Below are positions 45,853 through 55,041 of a stretch of DNA of 64,000 nt, piece after piece. The translations under genes were made by a program, and so were the position numbers. The notes below the pieces were generated by a model. It was not told the DNA's origin. It saw only the letters and a list, made by a program, of their open reading frames with translations, and searched no databases. Position 1 is the stretch's first letter. The number at the start of each line of letters is the position of its first letter. Source of the stretch: Stenomitos rutilans HA7619-LM2 (GTDB lineage Bacteria > Cyanobacteriota > Cyanobacteriia > Leptolyngbyales > Leptolyngbyaceae); the NCBI GenBank assembly GCA_019358945.1, contig JAHHIE010000001.1:310001-374000 (forward strand). The letters run 5' to 3'.

Positions 45853-47584
45853 CTAAAAGCTTGACTTCTTGCCGCTCATTTGAAGCAGAAGCTGGTTTGA
45901 GCGGAAGCCGAAGGGGTTCTGCTGCCAGCGGTGCTGCGGAGACTGGCTCTGCGGGTAAAAAGGACTCGACAGGTATAAAGAGTTCTGCTGGAAGCGGCTC
46001 TATGGTCAGTTCGGAGGGTGCTTTGGATGACGACAGTGAGACAACTCGTTCCATTGCCTGCCACACAAAGTCCTGCAGAAAGGCTAGCTGGTGATTTTTT
46101 TGAAAGACGGATTGAACGATCTGGCTGAAGCGCTCGATCGCCAGTGGGCTGGCTTCTGTGAGCGTGAGATTTGGCTCCTGCGCGTCAAAATACTCGATCA
46201 GGCTTAAGCCTACAATCCGAGTCAAGTACGCGGCACTGACGCCTTGAATGCAGCCACCCGCGACGTAGGTTAAGGCATTGACTTTGAGTAATCCGGCGAT
46301 CGTCTGCGTGGACAGTTCCACCAACCCCAGCTTGAGCATCAGGCTACCGAGGGTCGCTGCCATTTTCTGTGCCTGTTGGAGCGAAAATTTTTGGCGATAC
46401 AGCGTTCCCAAATCGAGAATCATTTGAGCGTTGATAGCGGCAGTTGCCAGCACATCTAACGTTGGGAGCGGGCTGGCAAAAGCAGTTCCGGCTGCAATCC
46501 ATTGGAACTGCTCGACTACGGGCATGGCGCGCGTTCGACGGACATCATTGAGTACCGTTTTTGCCTGCGTCTTGAGGGCGATCGCGTGGTTCAGAGAGCT
46601 TGCCAGCACGAGCTGCTGACGTTCTTGCGCCAAAATGTGCTCTAGCCGTTGAGTCAAGTCAGCTAACTGTGGCGGTTGGTCTTCCAGCCATTCGTTGATG
46701 GCTCCATCCGGTTGATGCTGCCGTACTTTGATGGGTTGTGGTGCGGTGGCGATCGCGACCACATCGGGGTTGGTCAGCACGCCGCCTACCTGAATGCGCA
46801 GTTGCTCCAAAACAGTTTGACGATCGATGGGCAAAAACTGATCCATCTTGTTAAACACCAGTACCGTCCGTTTACTGGCTGCAATCCGTTTGACCGTTTG
46901 CAGTTCAGATTCAGTGATGTCTCCCGTGACAATAAACAACACCAAATCAGCAGAGAGTGCCTGCTGGAGCGCCAAAATATCTGCCGTTAAACCGCTGGTC
47001 GTGGTGGCGGTAAAGCTTGCCACTTCATTGAACTGCACCCGTGCCAAGGCACCATCGCCCAAAGCGGACTGTACGTATTGAATAAGAGCCGTTTTGCCGC
47101 TGCCCTTAGCACCCATCACGGCAAACCGCAGTTCGCTGCGATCGAGATCCTGCGCTAGCTGTGTCACCTGCGATTGCAACCGTGAGACACGCGGCACCGC
47201 TTCGGTACAGGCAACCTTCTCAACGGGATTCTCAACCTCCGCTGCAAGGTGAGTAAGCACCTGTTTCACTTCTGTCAGCGTTCGTTTCACGGTCGCCGCA
47301 TCAAAGACCAGAGGCTTCTGTGGCTTGAGTGTTTTTTGATCAGCTTGCTTATGCAACCAGTGCACGCCTGCCGCGCCCAGCAGCGCAAAGACTGCGTAGA
47401 GACCCCATTCTCCAACGACATGATGAAGTAGTTCCAGGCTCCCAGCGCCCAGCGCCAGAAGCCCAGCGCCAATGATCAGGGGGCGTTGCAGGTTCACACT
47501 CATAGCCAATCGATATAGGGGTGGAATCATCTGGACAGCAACTGTTTGGAGCAAGACTTGTGTACGAAGACTGGCAAACCTCAT
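45785..47584 (-). CDS. DUF697 GTPase paralogue lacking switch motifs
   Basis: A 599-residue paralogue of the downstream gene. Two membrane segments lie near residues 35-75. G1 GAKGSGKT at 158-165 and G4 NKMD at 245-248 are kept, but the roughly 40 residues that carry G2 and the DTPG G3 motif in the partner are gone; VASFTATTTSG stands near the G3 position. It may bind nucleotide but is unlikely to hydrolyse it normally. The C-terminal DUF697 region and a Pro/Ala-rich tail follow. An internal ATG at codon 19 or 28 is an alternative start. Confidence 0.85.
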   Translation of the reverse strand: MRFASLRTQVLLQTVAVQMIPPLYRLAMSVNLQRPLIIGAGLLALGAGSLELLHHVVGEWGLYAVFALLGAAGVHWLHKQADQKTLKPQKPLVFDAATVKRTLTEVKQVLTHLAAEVENPVEKVACTEAVPRVSRLQSQVTQLAQDLDRSELRFAVMGAKGSGKTALIQYVQSALGDGALARVQFNEVASFTATTTSGLTADILALQQALSADLVLFIVTGDITESELQTVKRIAASKRTVLVFNKMDQFLPIDRQTVLEQLRIQVGGVLTNPDVVAIATAPQPIKVRQHQPDGAINEWLEDQPPQLADLTQRLEHILAQERQQLVLASSLNHAIALKTQAKTVLNDVRRTRAMPVVEQFQWIAAGTAFASPLPTLDVLATAAINAQMILDLGTLYRQKFSLQQAQKMAATLGSLMLKLGLVELSTQTIAGLLKVNALTYVAGGCIQGVSAAYLTRIVGLSLIEYFDAQEPNLTLTEASPLAIERFSQIVQSVFQKNHQLAFLQDFVWQAMERVVSLSSSKAPSELTIEPLPAELFIPVESFLPAEPVSAAPLAAEPLRLPLKPASASNERQEVKLLDENGSSVRLSVASLDSTSIASN

Positions 47585-47745
47585 CGGATAGCTATCCAGC
47601 GATCGTCCCCATACTTAAACGCTCAAGTCCATCTCAAGCAGCGCCCTCTCATTCTATCGGGATGGAGCGATCGTCTGAAGACAGGTAAATAAACGTAAAG
47701 CTCTCCCAGAGATACTGGTAGAGCTTTACAAGGTTTATGTGAACT

Positions 47746-47822
<77 letters not shown>

Positions 47823-47897
47823 ACGGCTCATTCAGTATAGCGACAAATTGCGCGATCGTGTCGGTTTATCAAAATCTCTTTTGAAAGAAGGCTGGGA

Positions 47898-47955
47898 AGG
47901 CGAGGGCAGCAAGGGAGGCGGGGGAAGCGAGGGAGGCGAGGGCAGCAAGGGAGGC
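47898..47955 (+). repeat. 22-bp purine-rich direct repeat, period 36
   Basis: AGGCGAGGGCAGCAAGGGAGGC occupies 47898-47919 and again 47934-47955, separated by 14 purine-rich bases. Lies between the initiator tRNA and the next gene. A similar purine-rich stretch is found at 53190-53270. Confidence 0.8.
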
Positions 47956-48016
47956 AGGATCAGCTTTGCAATTGCCATCCACTGGTTGACGGGTCATTGA
48001 TTACTGGCGCTGCTGC

Positions 48017-48049
48017 AAACTCAAAACTCAAAACTCAGAACTCAAAACT
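48017..48049 (+). repeat. CAAAACT heptamer array
   Basis: Tandem CAAAACT units with one variant (CAGAACT), 30 bases before the stop side of the coiled-coil protein gene. Third copy of the array type found inside ileS and at 24327-24353. Confidence 0.85.
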
Positions 48050-48078
48050 TCTCCCTGCTCCCCCTGCGCTCCTCCCCC

Positions 48079-49962
48079 TCACCCTTTCGGATTAAACGAC
48101 CCAATCAACTCGCTACCGTCAGCGCTATAGACTTCCAGCGGCAAGGCGGCGTTGTCAGCGATCGCTTGAAGGGCAGTTTGCAGGGTTTCAATGTGATTGA
48201 TGACACCGCCTAAGGTGCCTCGATCGCCCAATTGTCCGAGCACATAGGCTGTGCGAAGTTTACGTTCGTATACGCCAGTAAATTGCACACGAATGACGTT
48301 GCTTGCAATTGAGTAGCTGCACATTTGGGGCGATCCGGCACAAATTCGGTTCAGGTCAGCGCGCGTGCGTTGCATGGCTGCTGCAACTTGAAGTTGGGCT
48401 TCTGCCTGCTTCAGCGAAGTGTCGTAGGACGCTAGCAAGGGTTGAGCAGGTTCTGTATAAGCTGTGTTTTTAGGGACTTGCTTGACCGTGGCGAGTGCGT
48501 CTCGCCAGTTTGCAACTGCTTGTGACCATTGATTTCGGCGCTGGGCTGTTTCAGCGCGTTGAGCCGATGCAAGTGCTTGCGTAAAGGCTTTTTGGGCGAT
48601 TTGTTCTTGAGTGGCACGATCGCGGGCAGCAGTCAGCTTTGGTTGGTAGTCCGTGAGAAGTTTTTGTGCTTCGGCATAGCTTGTGGTGGTGTTAGGAATC
48701 TGCTGCAAGGTGTTGATCACCACCTGCCAAGTAGTTTGAGCAAGCTGCCAGTTCTCAGGAGTCTGAGCAATGCCTTGTCTGGCTTCTGCGATTTTGACGG
48801 TTTCTTTTGCAGTGGTCAGCTTTTTCTGTGCCTGCTGCTCTGTCTTGATGAGGGTGTCGATCGCGCCCAAGTTTGCTCCATAGCTTGTCAAGCGCTCTTG
48901 GGCAAACGCGTAAAGCGATCTGTCCTGGGGAATGGCTTGTAGTTGAGCAATTGCTTCTCGCCACAGAGTTTGTGCTGCTTGCAAGCTAGTAACTGGCTGC
49001 GGCAAGGTTTGAGTGGTCTGAGTGGCTGTGCTGGCTTTTGCCTCGGCTGCCAAGACCTGATCGAGGGTTTGTGCCTGCGATCGATAGGTTTGTTGCAGCG
49101 TCTCTGCTTCTTGATGATGGCTTGACCAGGCTGGAATACCTTGCAGCAAGCGCGTTGCCTCTGCAAGCTGCTGCTGTGCCTGTTGCAGTTCCTGTCCCGT
49201 TTTTGCCGTCTGCATTGTTTGGGTCGATCGCTGGCTGAGCGTTTGTGCCGTCTGTAACGGTTCGCAGGCCCCCAACACGCAGGGGCGCGACATGACCCAC
49301 AGCCCTGTGGCAAACCCAGCCACGCTGACCCCAATGCCTGCTAGAAGCCACGGCAGCGGGAACGATCGAGCCAGACGATGGGACGTTTCGTCACTGGGCG
49401 GCTCTATTGTTGGGTCTAATAGTGCAAGATCAGAAGGCTCGACATACGCTGGATCATAGATGGAGTCCGTTGTGCCCAGGTTCTGCTGGCTGAAGAAAGG
49501 GGTGTCGCCTCTGTCATCTTGCTCTCCAGGCTTGTCTTGCTCAAGAAAATCGGGGCGATCGTCCGGTTTTGCCAATTCAGCGACAGGGGCTTCTAACTCA
49601 TCGGTTGCCGACTTTGCAACGAAAGGAGTCTCTAGCGTTGACAGCGACAGTGGAAAACTATGAGACGCATAGGGTTGCCGTTGTCCCAATACTCTTAAAT
49701 AAAGCTTTGCCAGCGCGTCGTTTTCTAGAGCCAACTCATCACTAAATGCAGGCAGTGCGTCTTGAATCGCTTGCTCCAATGCGTCAAAAATCACCTTGGG
49801 ATGGAGGCTGTCGTCTGGCGCGTGCTGACTCAGCACCATTAAATGACCTTGCTTGACCACACACTGAATCTGCATGGGTTTAGCCTTGGGCAACGATCGC
49901 AGGTGCACCTGCAACTGTTGAGCCAGATGCTGAAGAGATGGCTGGTGTGTTGTGGCTTCCAT
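48079..49962 (-). CDS. Cyanobacterial membrane protein with long coiled coil, unknown function
   Basis: A 627-residue protein. Residues 1-100 form a small folded domain (QIQCVVKQGHLMVLSQH). An acidic, low-complexity region spans about 115-205. One membrane helix near 208-228 (PWLLAGIGVSVAGFATGLWVM) is followed by about 300 residues of Ala/Gln/Thr-rich coiled coil in repeating units of about 80 residues. The C-terminal 90 residues contain two Cys (RICAGSPQMCSY) and a compact domain ending in SFNPKG. Topology would place the coiled coil outside the cytoplasm. No function is recognised. Confidence 0.82.
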   Translation of the reverse strand: MEATTHQPSLQHLAQQLQVHLRSLPKAKPMQIQCVVKQGHLMVLSQHAPDDSLHPKVIFDALEQAIQDALPAFSDELALENDALAKLYLRVLGQRQPYASHSFPLSLSTLETPFVAKSATDELEAPVAELAKPDDRPDFLEQDKPGEQDDRGDTPFFSQQNLGTTDSIYDPAYVEPSDLALLDPTIEPPSDETSHRLARSFPLPWLLAGIGVSVAGFATGLWVMSRPCVLGACEPLQTAQTLSQRSTQTMQTAKTGQELQQAQQQLAEATRLLQGIPAWSSHHQEAETLQQTYRSQAQTLDQVLAAEAKASTATQTTQTLPQPVTSLQAAQTLWREAIAQLQAIPQDRSLYAFAQERLTSYGANLGAIDTLIKTEQQAQKKLTTAKETVKIAEARQGIAQTPENWQLAQTTWQVVINTLQQIPNTTTSYAEAQKLLTDYQPKLTAARDRATQEQIAQKAFTQALASAQRAETAQRRNQWSQAVANWRDALATVKQVPKNTAYTEPAQPLLASYDTSLKQAEAQLQVAAAMQRTRADLNRICAGSPQMCSYSIASNVIRVQFTGVYERKLRTAYVLGQLGDRGTLGGVINHIETLQTALQAIADNAALPLEVYSADGSELIGSFNPKG

Positions 49963-50543
49963 AAGGAATGCAAAGAGTGAGTTTTTAACATCCTACCCTC
50001 CCGCTCTGTTACGATCGCGACTAAAGAAGATTGCTGTTAATCACTTCTCTGCACGGTTTGCAGACAGCTCTCGCAACATCATGCTGATTCTCGCTTGAGG
50101 TCATGACGTTTTACCTTAGAGTGCCCCGTTGGCGATGCAACTATTCACCCATCTGTCATGAAACAGTCAAACGGTTGTGATACGAACGCTGGCACACTAG
50201 CACAGAATGGAGGATGCTCTCTATAGATAGGACTTACGCATTTGCCCCCTTTTCTTGTATGCCCAAAGGGCTTTAAGCCCCCAATTCTGGGGGACTTTGA
50301 GTGCTTGCTCCCCCTTTCTTGTATGCCCGCTAGGGCTATAAATTGGGGGCTGGGGGGCTAGTTTTACGAGAATTTGCGTAAGTCCTAATACTTAGGGACT
50401 CGCTGGGAAATAACATCCCACTGCTCATCTACCCCTCCACTCATTGCCCCGTTCAACCTGGGACTTTATGGGTTACCAGTTCTCCTAGTATTGTCCTAGA
50501 CACTCGCTAGCTGCTGATCGCTGACCGTTTAAAGGCAACTCAA
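49963..50543. other. Intergenic region carrying a MITE-like element
   Basis: Divergent 581-base region between the coiled-coil protein gene and the response regulator gene. Its main content is the 160-base inverted-repeat element at 50228-50387. The stretch after it presumably carries the regulator's promoter, and GCTGATCGCTGACC near 50512 is a dispersed repeat type. Confidence 0.6.
50228..50387. mobile_element. MITE-like element with 13-bp terminal inverted repeats
   Basis: TAGGACTTACGCA at 50228-50240 is the exact reverse complement of TGCGTAAGTCCTA at 50375-50387. The 160-base interior has no coding capacity, contains two near-identical CCCCCTTT(T)CTTGTATGCCC segments about 65 bases apart, and C/G-run dyads with AATT. 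No clear target duplication was found beyond the TA-type ends. The parent transposase is not in the window. Confidence 0.82.
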
Positions 50544-51254
50544 ATGGATATTCTCATTGTGGAAGATGAAGCTGAGATTGCTCAACTCATCCAGCTTTAT
50601 CTTGAAAAAGAAGGCTTTGCTTGTCGCCTCTGCCGTGATGGTATCAACGCGCTTCAGATCTTTCAGGAGCAGAAGCCAGATTTAATTATTCTCGACTTGA
50701 TGATTCCAGGTCTCGACGGCTTGGAGGTGTGCGCACGCATCCGCCAGAAAGCAGGCATCAAAGATCCCTACATTCTGATGCTGACTGCTAAAGGCGAAGA
50801 ACTCGATCGCATTATCGGCTTGTCTACGGGCGCTGATGACTACATGGTGAAACCGTTCAGCCCAAAAGAATTGGTGGCGCGAGTACGTGCGCTGTTGCGG
50901 CGAACGCTCCGTCAGGGCGGGGAAAGCCAAATCTACCGCACACAACACTTTCTGGTCGATGTTGATCAGCGATCGGCACAGCGCTACGTCAATGCTGATC
51001 AGCTTGAGCCGCTTGAACTCACCACGTTGGAATTCGATCTGCTCTCAACGTTCATGAGCTACCCTGGTCGCGTGTGGAATCGCACACAGCTAATTGATAA
51101 GCTATGGGGCAGCAACTTCTTTGGTGATGAGCGGGTTGTGGATACCCATATTGCCCGTCTCCGTAAGAAGATTGAACCCGATCCCACCAGCCCAACCTTT
51201 GTCAAAACGGTGATTGGGGTCGGCTATAAGTTTGAAGATCCCACCCTGTCCTAG
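50544..51254 (+). CDS. OmpR/PhoB-family response regulator
   Basis: A 236-residue two-component regulator. Receiver domain at 1-120 with acidic pocket Glu7-Asp8, phosphoacceptor Asp51 (LIILDLMIPG), Thr in LMLTAKG and Lys in YMVKPFSP. Winged-helix DNA-binding domain from about 140 (LTTLEFDLLSTFMSYPGRVW to VIGVGYKF). No histidine kinase is adjacent, so it is an orphan here. Its upstream region contains the MITE-like element. Confidence 0.96.
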   Translation: MDILIVEDEAEIAQLIQLYLEKEGFACRLCRDGINALQIFQEQKPDLIILDLMIPGLDGLEVCARIRQKAGIKDPYILMLTAKGEELDRIIGLSTGADDYMVKPFSPKELVARVRALLRRTLRQGGESQIYRTQHFLVDVDQRSAQRYVNADQLEPLELTTLEFDLLSTFMSYPGRVWNRTQLIDKLWGSNFFGDERVVDTHIARLRKKIEPDPTSPTFVKTVIGVGYKFEDPTLS

Positions 51255-51349
51255 TAATACCAGTTCTCAGTTCTCAGTTTTGAGTCTTGACAGACCACTA
51301 ACCTTGGTACTAGCCCTTAAGGTATGACTGTGACTGGTTCACACCAAGT

Positions 51350-51709
51350 CTAAGAACCCAGTTTGAACGCGTCCACAAACAGGCTGTAAATCAACCCAAT
51401 TTTGATTGCATTCAAACAGTCCAGCGCTAGCGATCGGGCATTTTCTGGGTTGCGACGGTAAACAACGGCACTGATAAGCTCAGCCAGAGCAACCAAAAGC
51501 GCCGCAATGACTACATCTAACTGCCCTCGCTGTCCTGCAACAAGAGAGATAGTGGGGCCTAGATAGTTGCCGAAAAGCAGGCTGATGATGATGACTGAGC
51601 TACGTCGCCACGGGTTACGTAGCCAACCACTCAGCCGATCGCCCGTCACATCGACTAACCGATTCAGTCGAGTATTTTGCATCGCTGTTTCCTCGATCGC
51701 AGCAATCAT
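51350..51709 (-). CDS. ycf20: Ycf20-like protein (DUF565)
   Basis: A small membrane protein conserved in cyanobacteria and plastids. RLNRLVDVTGDRLSGWLRNPWRRSS, SLLFGNYLGPTIS and the C-terminal LNAIKIGLIYSLFVDAFKLGS match the family; two or three hydrophobic segments. An ATG at 51682 (MQNTRLNR) is the more usual start and would remove nine residues. In algae the family is linked to non-photochemical quenching; its bacterial role is unclear. Confidence 0.88.
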   Translation of the reverse strand: MIAAIEETAMQNTRLNRLVDVTGDRLSGWLRNPWRRSSVIIISLLFGNYLGPTISLVAGQRGQLDVVIAALLVALAELISAVVYRRNPENARSLALDCLNAIKIGLIYSLFVDAFKLGS

Positions 51710-51832
51710 CTCGCACGTACAGAGAAGATGCTAACCAGGTCATTTGTTTCTGCTTAACTTTAGAATGTTTCTCTCCCCAATGGACGGAAAGATTGCTATC
51801 ACTAGGGTAGGGCTGTAGATGGCAAGTGGACG

Positions 51833-52465
51833 ATGACGGGCAAACAGGCGAGACAGATCAAGTCACGATGGCAATTTGGCCTTGGAGTGACCTTAGCAGC
51901 AGTGGTATGTGTGGCGAGTGGATGGGTTGTGTTGCAGCGCTTGACTACCAGCGCTATCGATCCATCCAGTATGGAACCGCTTACCTCACCCAGCAGCGAT
52001 CCCAAGGCCGTCGATCGACCAACGCCGTCTCCCAGCACTTCAACGATCCCCACGCCGACAGTTACCCGATCAGTGCCGCCCCTGTCAGCAAATCAGCAAA
52101 CGACTAGCACACCTCTCAGCAAAGCGGTTTTGAGGCAGGGGGTCTTCAGAGTTGGCAACCCAACCAGCTACCCTGTGCGAGTGGCGCTGCTGTCAAAAAA
52201 GGCTGTAGAGGCAGGAACAACTCCAGTGGGTAAGCCTCGCTACGAGCCTCCAGCCCATTGGGATTTTTCCCCTGAAGAAGGTGGCGCACAAGGGTTGCTG
52301 GTTTCCTTGCCCGATCGCACCCTTAAGCTCAAAACAGGGGATGTTTTGGTTGCCTTTGCCCAAGATGGCTCTGGACGCTACTGGGGACCTTACGTTGTAG
52401 ACGAAACAGCCTTACCGCTTTGGAACGCTAAAGCCGCTGAGTGGCAATTGATCCTATCGCCTTAA
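51833..52465 (+). CDS. Secreted or membrane-anchored protein of unknown function
   Basis: A 210-residue protein with an N-terminal membrane segment at about 15-35, a Ser/Thr/Pro-rich linker to about 90, and a C-terminal globular domain with YPVRVALLSKK, HWDFSPEEGG, LKTGDVLVAFAQDGSGRYWGPYVVDE. No family recognised; the domain looks like a cyanobacterial conserved extracytoplasmic module. Its last four bases overlap those of the convergent molybdoenzyme gene. Confidence 0.75.
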   Translation: MTGKQARQIKSRWQFGLGVTLAAVVCVASGWVVLQRLTTSAIDPSSMEPLTSPSSDPKAVDRPTPSPSTSTIPTPTVTRSVPPLSANQQTTSTPLSKAVLRQGVFRVGNPTSYPVRVALLSKKAVEAGTTPVGKPRYEPPAHWDFSPEEGGAQGLLVSLPDRTLKLKTGDVLVAFAQDGSGRYWGPYVVDETALPLWNAKAAEWQLILSP

Positions 52466-53184
52466 AGCCCTGCGAACCACTCATAGCCTTGATCTTCCCA
52501 GTACCCTGTCTGCTGAGATAGCTCGCTAGCGAGAGTAATGCCTGCCACCCACTTGCTCTGCTTGTAGCCCAGCTTAATTGGAGACGCTAACCGCAGTGGT
52601 GCACCATTTTTTGTAGGGAGGGGCGCACCATTCATCTGGTAGGCCAGCAGCGTTTGAGGATGCAGCACTGAAGCAAGATCCCAGCTTTCGTAATAACCAT
52701 CCGCCGACTGAAAGTAAACGTAGCGTGCCTCTGCTTTAGGTTGCGCCAGTTGAATCAAGTCGCTCAGCCTGACGCCACCCCACTGCACGATCGCCGCCCA
52801 CCCTTCCACGCACACATGGCGAATCACCATTGAGGTCAACGGCATCTGCTGAAGAGCCGTCAGGTCAAGGCTAAGCGGCTTATTGACGGCACCATCGATC
52901 GTCAGGCGAAACGCGGCATGATCGATTCGGGGCACAAAGCGAAAGGTATTTTCAAGCAACGCGGCTGGCTCGATCGCGCTCACAGGAAACTCTGGCACCA
53001 GCTTGTGTGGCTTCAGCAGCAACGCATCCAGTCGATCGTTCACAGGCATAAACAGCTTGCCTACTCCACCTTCCACCAGCGTCAGCCCGGCTGTACTTAC
53101 AACCCAACCCGCGCCCGTAAGTCCGGCAATTCTAAGAAAACTGCGGCGAGGAAGCGTATCGAAAGTGTCGTCGGGGGGGGACAT
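52462..53184 (-). CDS. Sulfite-oxidase-fold molybdoenzyme (MsrP/YedY-like) with Tat signal
   Basis: A 240-residue predicted periplasmic oxidoreductase. A twin-arginine signal (RRSFLRIAG, Arg13-Arg14) is followed by the molybdopterin domain; Cys125 in RHVCVEGW is the expected Mo ligand. The C-terminal SPIKLGYKQSKWVAGI is typical. It is shorter than MsrP of E. coli by about 90 residues. The gene upstream on the same strand encodes a cytochrome b that could donate electrons. Substrate unknown. Confidence 0.88.
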   Translation of the reverse strand: MSPPDDTFDTLPRRSFLRIAGLTGAGWVVSTAGLTLVEGGVGKLFMPVNDRLDALLLKPHKLVPEFPVSAIEPAALLENTFRFVPRIDHAAFRLTIDGAVNKPLSLDLTALQQMPLTSMVIRHVCVEGWAAIVQWGGVRLSDLIQLAQPKAEARYVYFQSADGYYESWDLASVLHPQTLLAYQMNGAPLPTKNGAPLRLASPIKLGYKQSKWVAGITLASELSQQTGYWEDQGYEWFAGL

Positions 53185-53189
53185 GGTTG

Positions 53190-53270
53190 AGGGGTGAGGG
53201 GTGAGGGGAACAGGGGAGTGGAGGGAGCAGGGGGAGCGAAGGGAGTAGGGGGAGAGCGTTGGGCACGTCG
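53190..53270 (+). repeat. Purine-rich low-complexity repeat (GGGGTGAG / GGGAG units)
   Basis: Irregular GGGGTGAG, GGAGCAGGGGGAG and GGGAGTAGGGGGAG units between the cytochrome b and molybdoenzyme genes. This dispersed cyanobacterial repeat type separates two genes that probably act together. Confidence 0.65.
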
Positions 53271-53414
53271 CTACAGAGTTTGGAGTTTGTAGCAGTCGCC
53301 GCTGCCCAATGCTCCGTCAACTAATGCATGGAAACTGCAATAACTGATCAAAGACTGATCCTTTCCTCCCTCGCTTCCCTAGGTCCCCTGCCTCCCCCGA
53401 CTTCTCTGCTCCCT

Positions 53415-54017
53415 TCATTCTTCAAAAAACATAGAATCAACCAGCCGATCGCCTCCTGCTCTGAATGCCAGCCAGGAGTGGACGATCGCAAACACAAGGA
53501 CGATCGGCACCGTGAGAAAGTGAACGACTCTGAGGGCAAACCAGTCGCCAAAGAAAGCCACAATCCAATGAAATTGAGCAGGTTTGTACATGCCAATGCC
53601 GCTTAGCAGCGCTAACAACAGGATGGGAATAATCGACGTGTAGGCAATGCGGTGCCATGCGTACACGCGCCGCTTAGGATTTTTGCTCTGCTGCAAGGCT
53701 TTGATGTCATTATCGCCGACATAGCGATGCTTCCAGCGTTGGGCCAAGAGAACGTACACGCCATACCAGAGCAAATTCAGTGAGAAAAACCACATGGCGG
53801 CAAAGTGCCAGTGCCGTCCGCCCGCTAGCCAACCACCGAGCAAGCCAATAAAGGGAAAGTGAACGCCTTCTCGTCCGCCAAACACCGGGTTGGCATTGTA
53901 AATCTGCAACCCACTCGTCAGCATGAGAAACAGGCTAATGATATTGACCCAATGAAAAAGCTTGGCAGGCGGTGCCTGAAGCGATCGACGGGGCTTAGCA
54001 ACGGACGATGAAGTCAC
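53415..54017 (-). CDS. Cytochrome b561-type membrane protein
   Basis: About 200 residues with four to five membrane helices. Candidate haem ligands are His22 (KLFHWVN), the His in RHWHFAAMW, His122 (YAWHRIAY) and the His in VVHFLTV and IVHSWLAF. It resembles the cytochrome b subunits of hydrogenases and thiosulfate reductases. It lies 230 bases upstream of the molybdoenzyme gene on the same strand and is its probable electron partner, by inference. Confidence 0.88.
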   Translation of the reverse strand: MTSSSVAKPRRSLQAPPAKLFHWVNIISLFLMLTSGLQIYNANPVFGGREGVHFPFIGLLGGWLAGGRHWHFAAMWFFSLNLLWYGVYVLLAQRWKHRYVGDNDIKALQQSKNPKRRVYAWHRIAYTSIIPILLLALLSGIGMYKPAQFHWIVAFFGDWFALRVVHFLTVPIVLVFAIVHSWLAFRAGGDRLVDSMFFEE

Positions 54018-54329
54018 TGTTTCAGTTTGTAACGACGGCTCACTCTACTGTACCGTGTTGGGCGCGATCGCGCTGACTAGCAGAGACCGAGCAGCATCAA
54101 CCACTGTGACGCACATGATAGGCGCTCTCATCGCTGCGATCAACCTTCAGCCGTCTCTTGTCCTCGTCACCCAGCTATGCGCTCGCGCCTTTTCTTGATG
54201 ACGAGTCTGAGGTGTTCTTTCTTGCCAATGTGGGCAGACCCGATCCAGACAAGCCTCTACCCTGAACAATGGAACTCTTGCACGCTTAATGGGTCTATCA
54301 CGGTAAAGATGCCATACGAGGTTAGGCTG

Positions 54330-54869
54330 ATGATTTCTACAGCGTTTAAGGTTAGTGTGCTGAGTGTTTTTGCGATCGCCAGTGGTTTAGCATCGTCTAC
54401 AGCAGCAATGAGTGCCCCGGTGACTTCAGCTCAGCCCAAAGCGCTAAAGCCACAGCTCGTGGCGCAGGCTGCCTCTTCTATTCCATCGCTAGAGCAAGCC
54501 GTTCTAACCCAAATCAATCAGTATCGTGCCAGTCGCAAATTGGCCCCATTGACGTTAGATTCGCGCATTAGCGTTCAGGCACGGGCACACAGTCAGGCAA
54601 TGGCAAGTGGGCGCACCCCATTTAGTCACGATGGGTTTCAGCAACGAGTTCAGGCGATCGCCCGCGCCATCCCTTACAGTCGTGCCGCCGAAAACGTAGC
54701 GTACAATCAGGGCTACAGCGATCCGGTACGTCAGGCTGTACAGGGTTGGCTGCAAAGCACAGGGCATCGCCAGAATATTGAAGGCTCGTTTGATCTCACA
54801 GGTATTGGCATCGCTCAAAATGCTAAAGGAGAGTATTACTTCACCCAGATCTTTATTCGTCGTCGCTAG
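54330..54869 (+). CDS. Secreted CAP-domain (SCP/PR-1-like) protein
   Basis: About 179 residues from ATG 54330, which gives a clean signal peptide (MISTAFKVSVLSVFAIASG). The frame is open back to 54177 but the extra part is not protein-like. The CAP domain includes LTQINQYRASRKLAPL, RAHSQAMASGRTPFSHDGF with the conserved His and AAENVAYNQGYSDPVRQAVQGW with the conserved Glu, then STGHRQNIEG. The function of bacterial CAP proteins is poorly known. The 312-base gap upstream has no other feature. Confidence 0.9.
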   Translation: MISTAFKVSVLSVFAIASGLASSTAAMSAPVTSAQPKALKPQLVAQAASSIPSLEQAVLTQINQYRASRKLAPLTLDSRISVQARAHSQAMASGRTPFSHDGFQQRVQAIARAIPYSRAAENVAYNQGYSDPVRQAVQGWLQSTGHRQNIEGSFDLTGIGIAQNAKGEYYFTQIFIRRR

Positions 54870-55041
54870 GGCTGTCATCAATGACTCATACACACAACTT
54901 GCAGCAAGGGTTCCAGTCCCTAGCCTTGTTTGTGAGGGCGGGCGCGGCAAGGCTAATACCTCAAGCTTTTTGAGCTTAATTGATGACGCGCCCTAGCCGA
55001 TACCCGGTACCCTATACTCTGTACTCTAGCTCTTAATTCAG

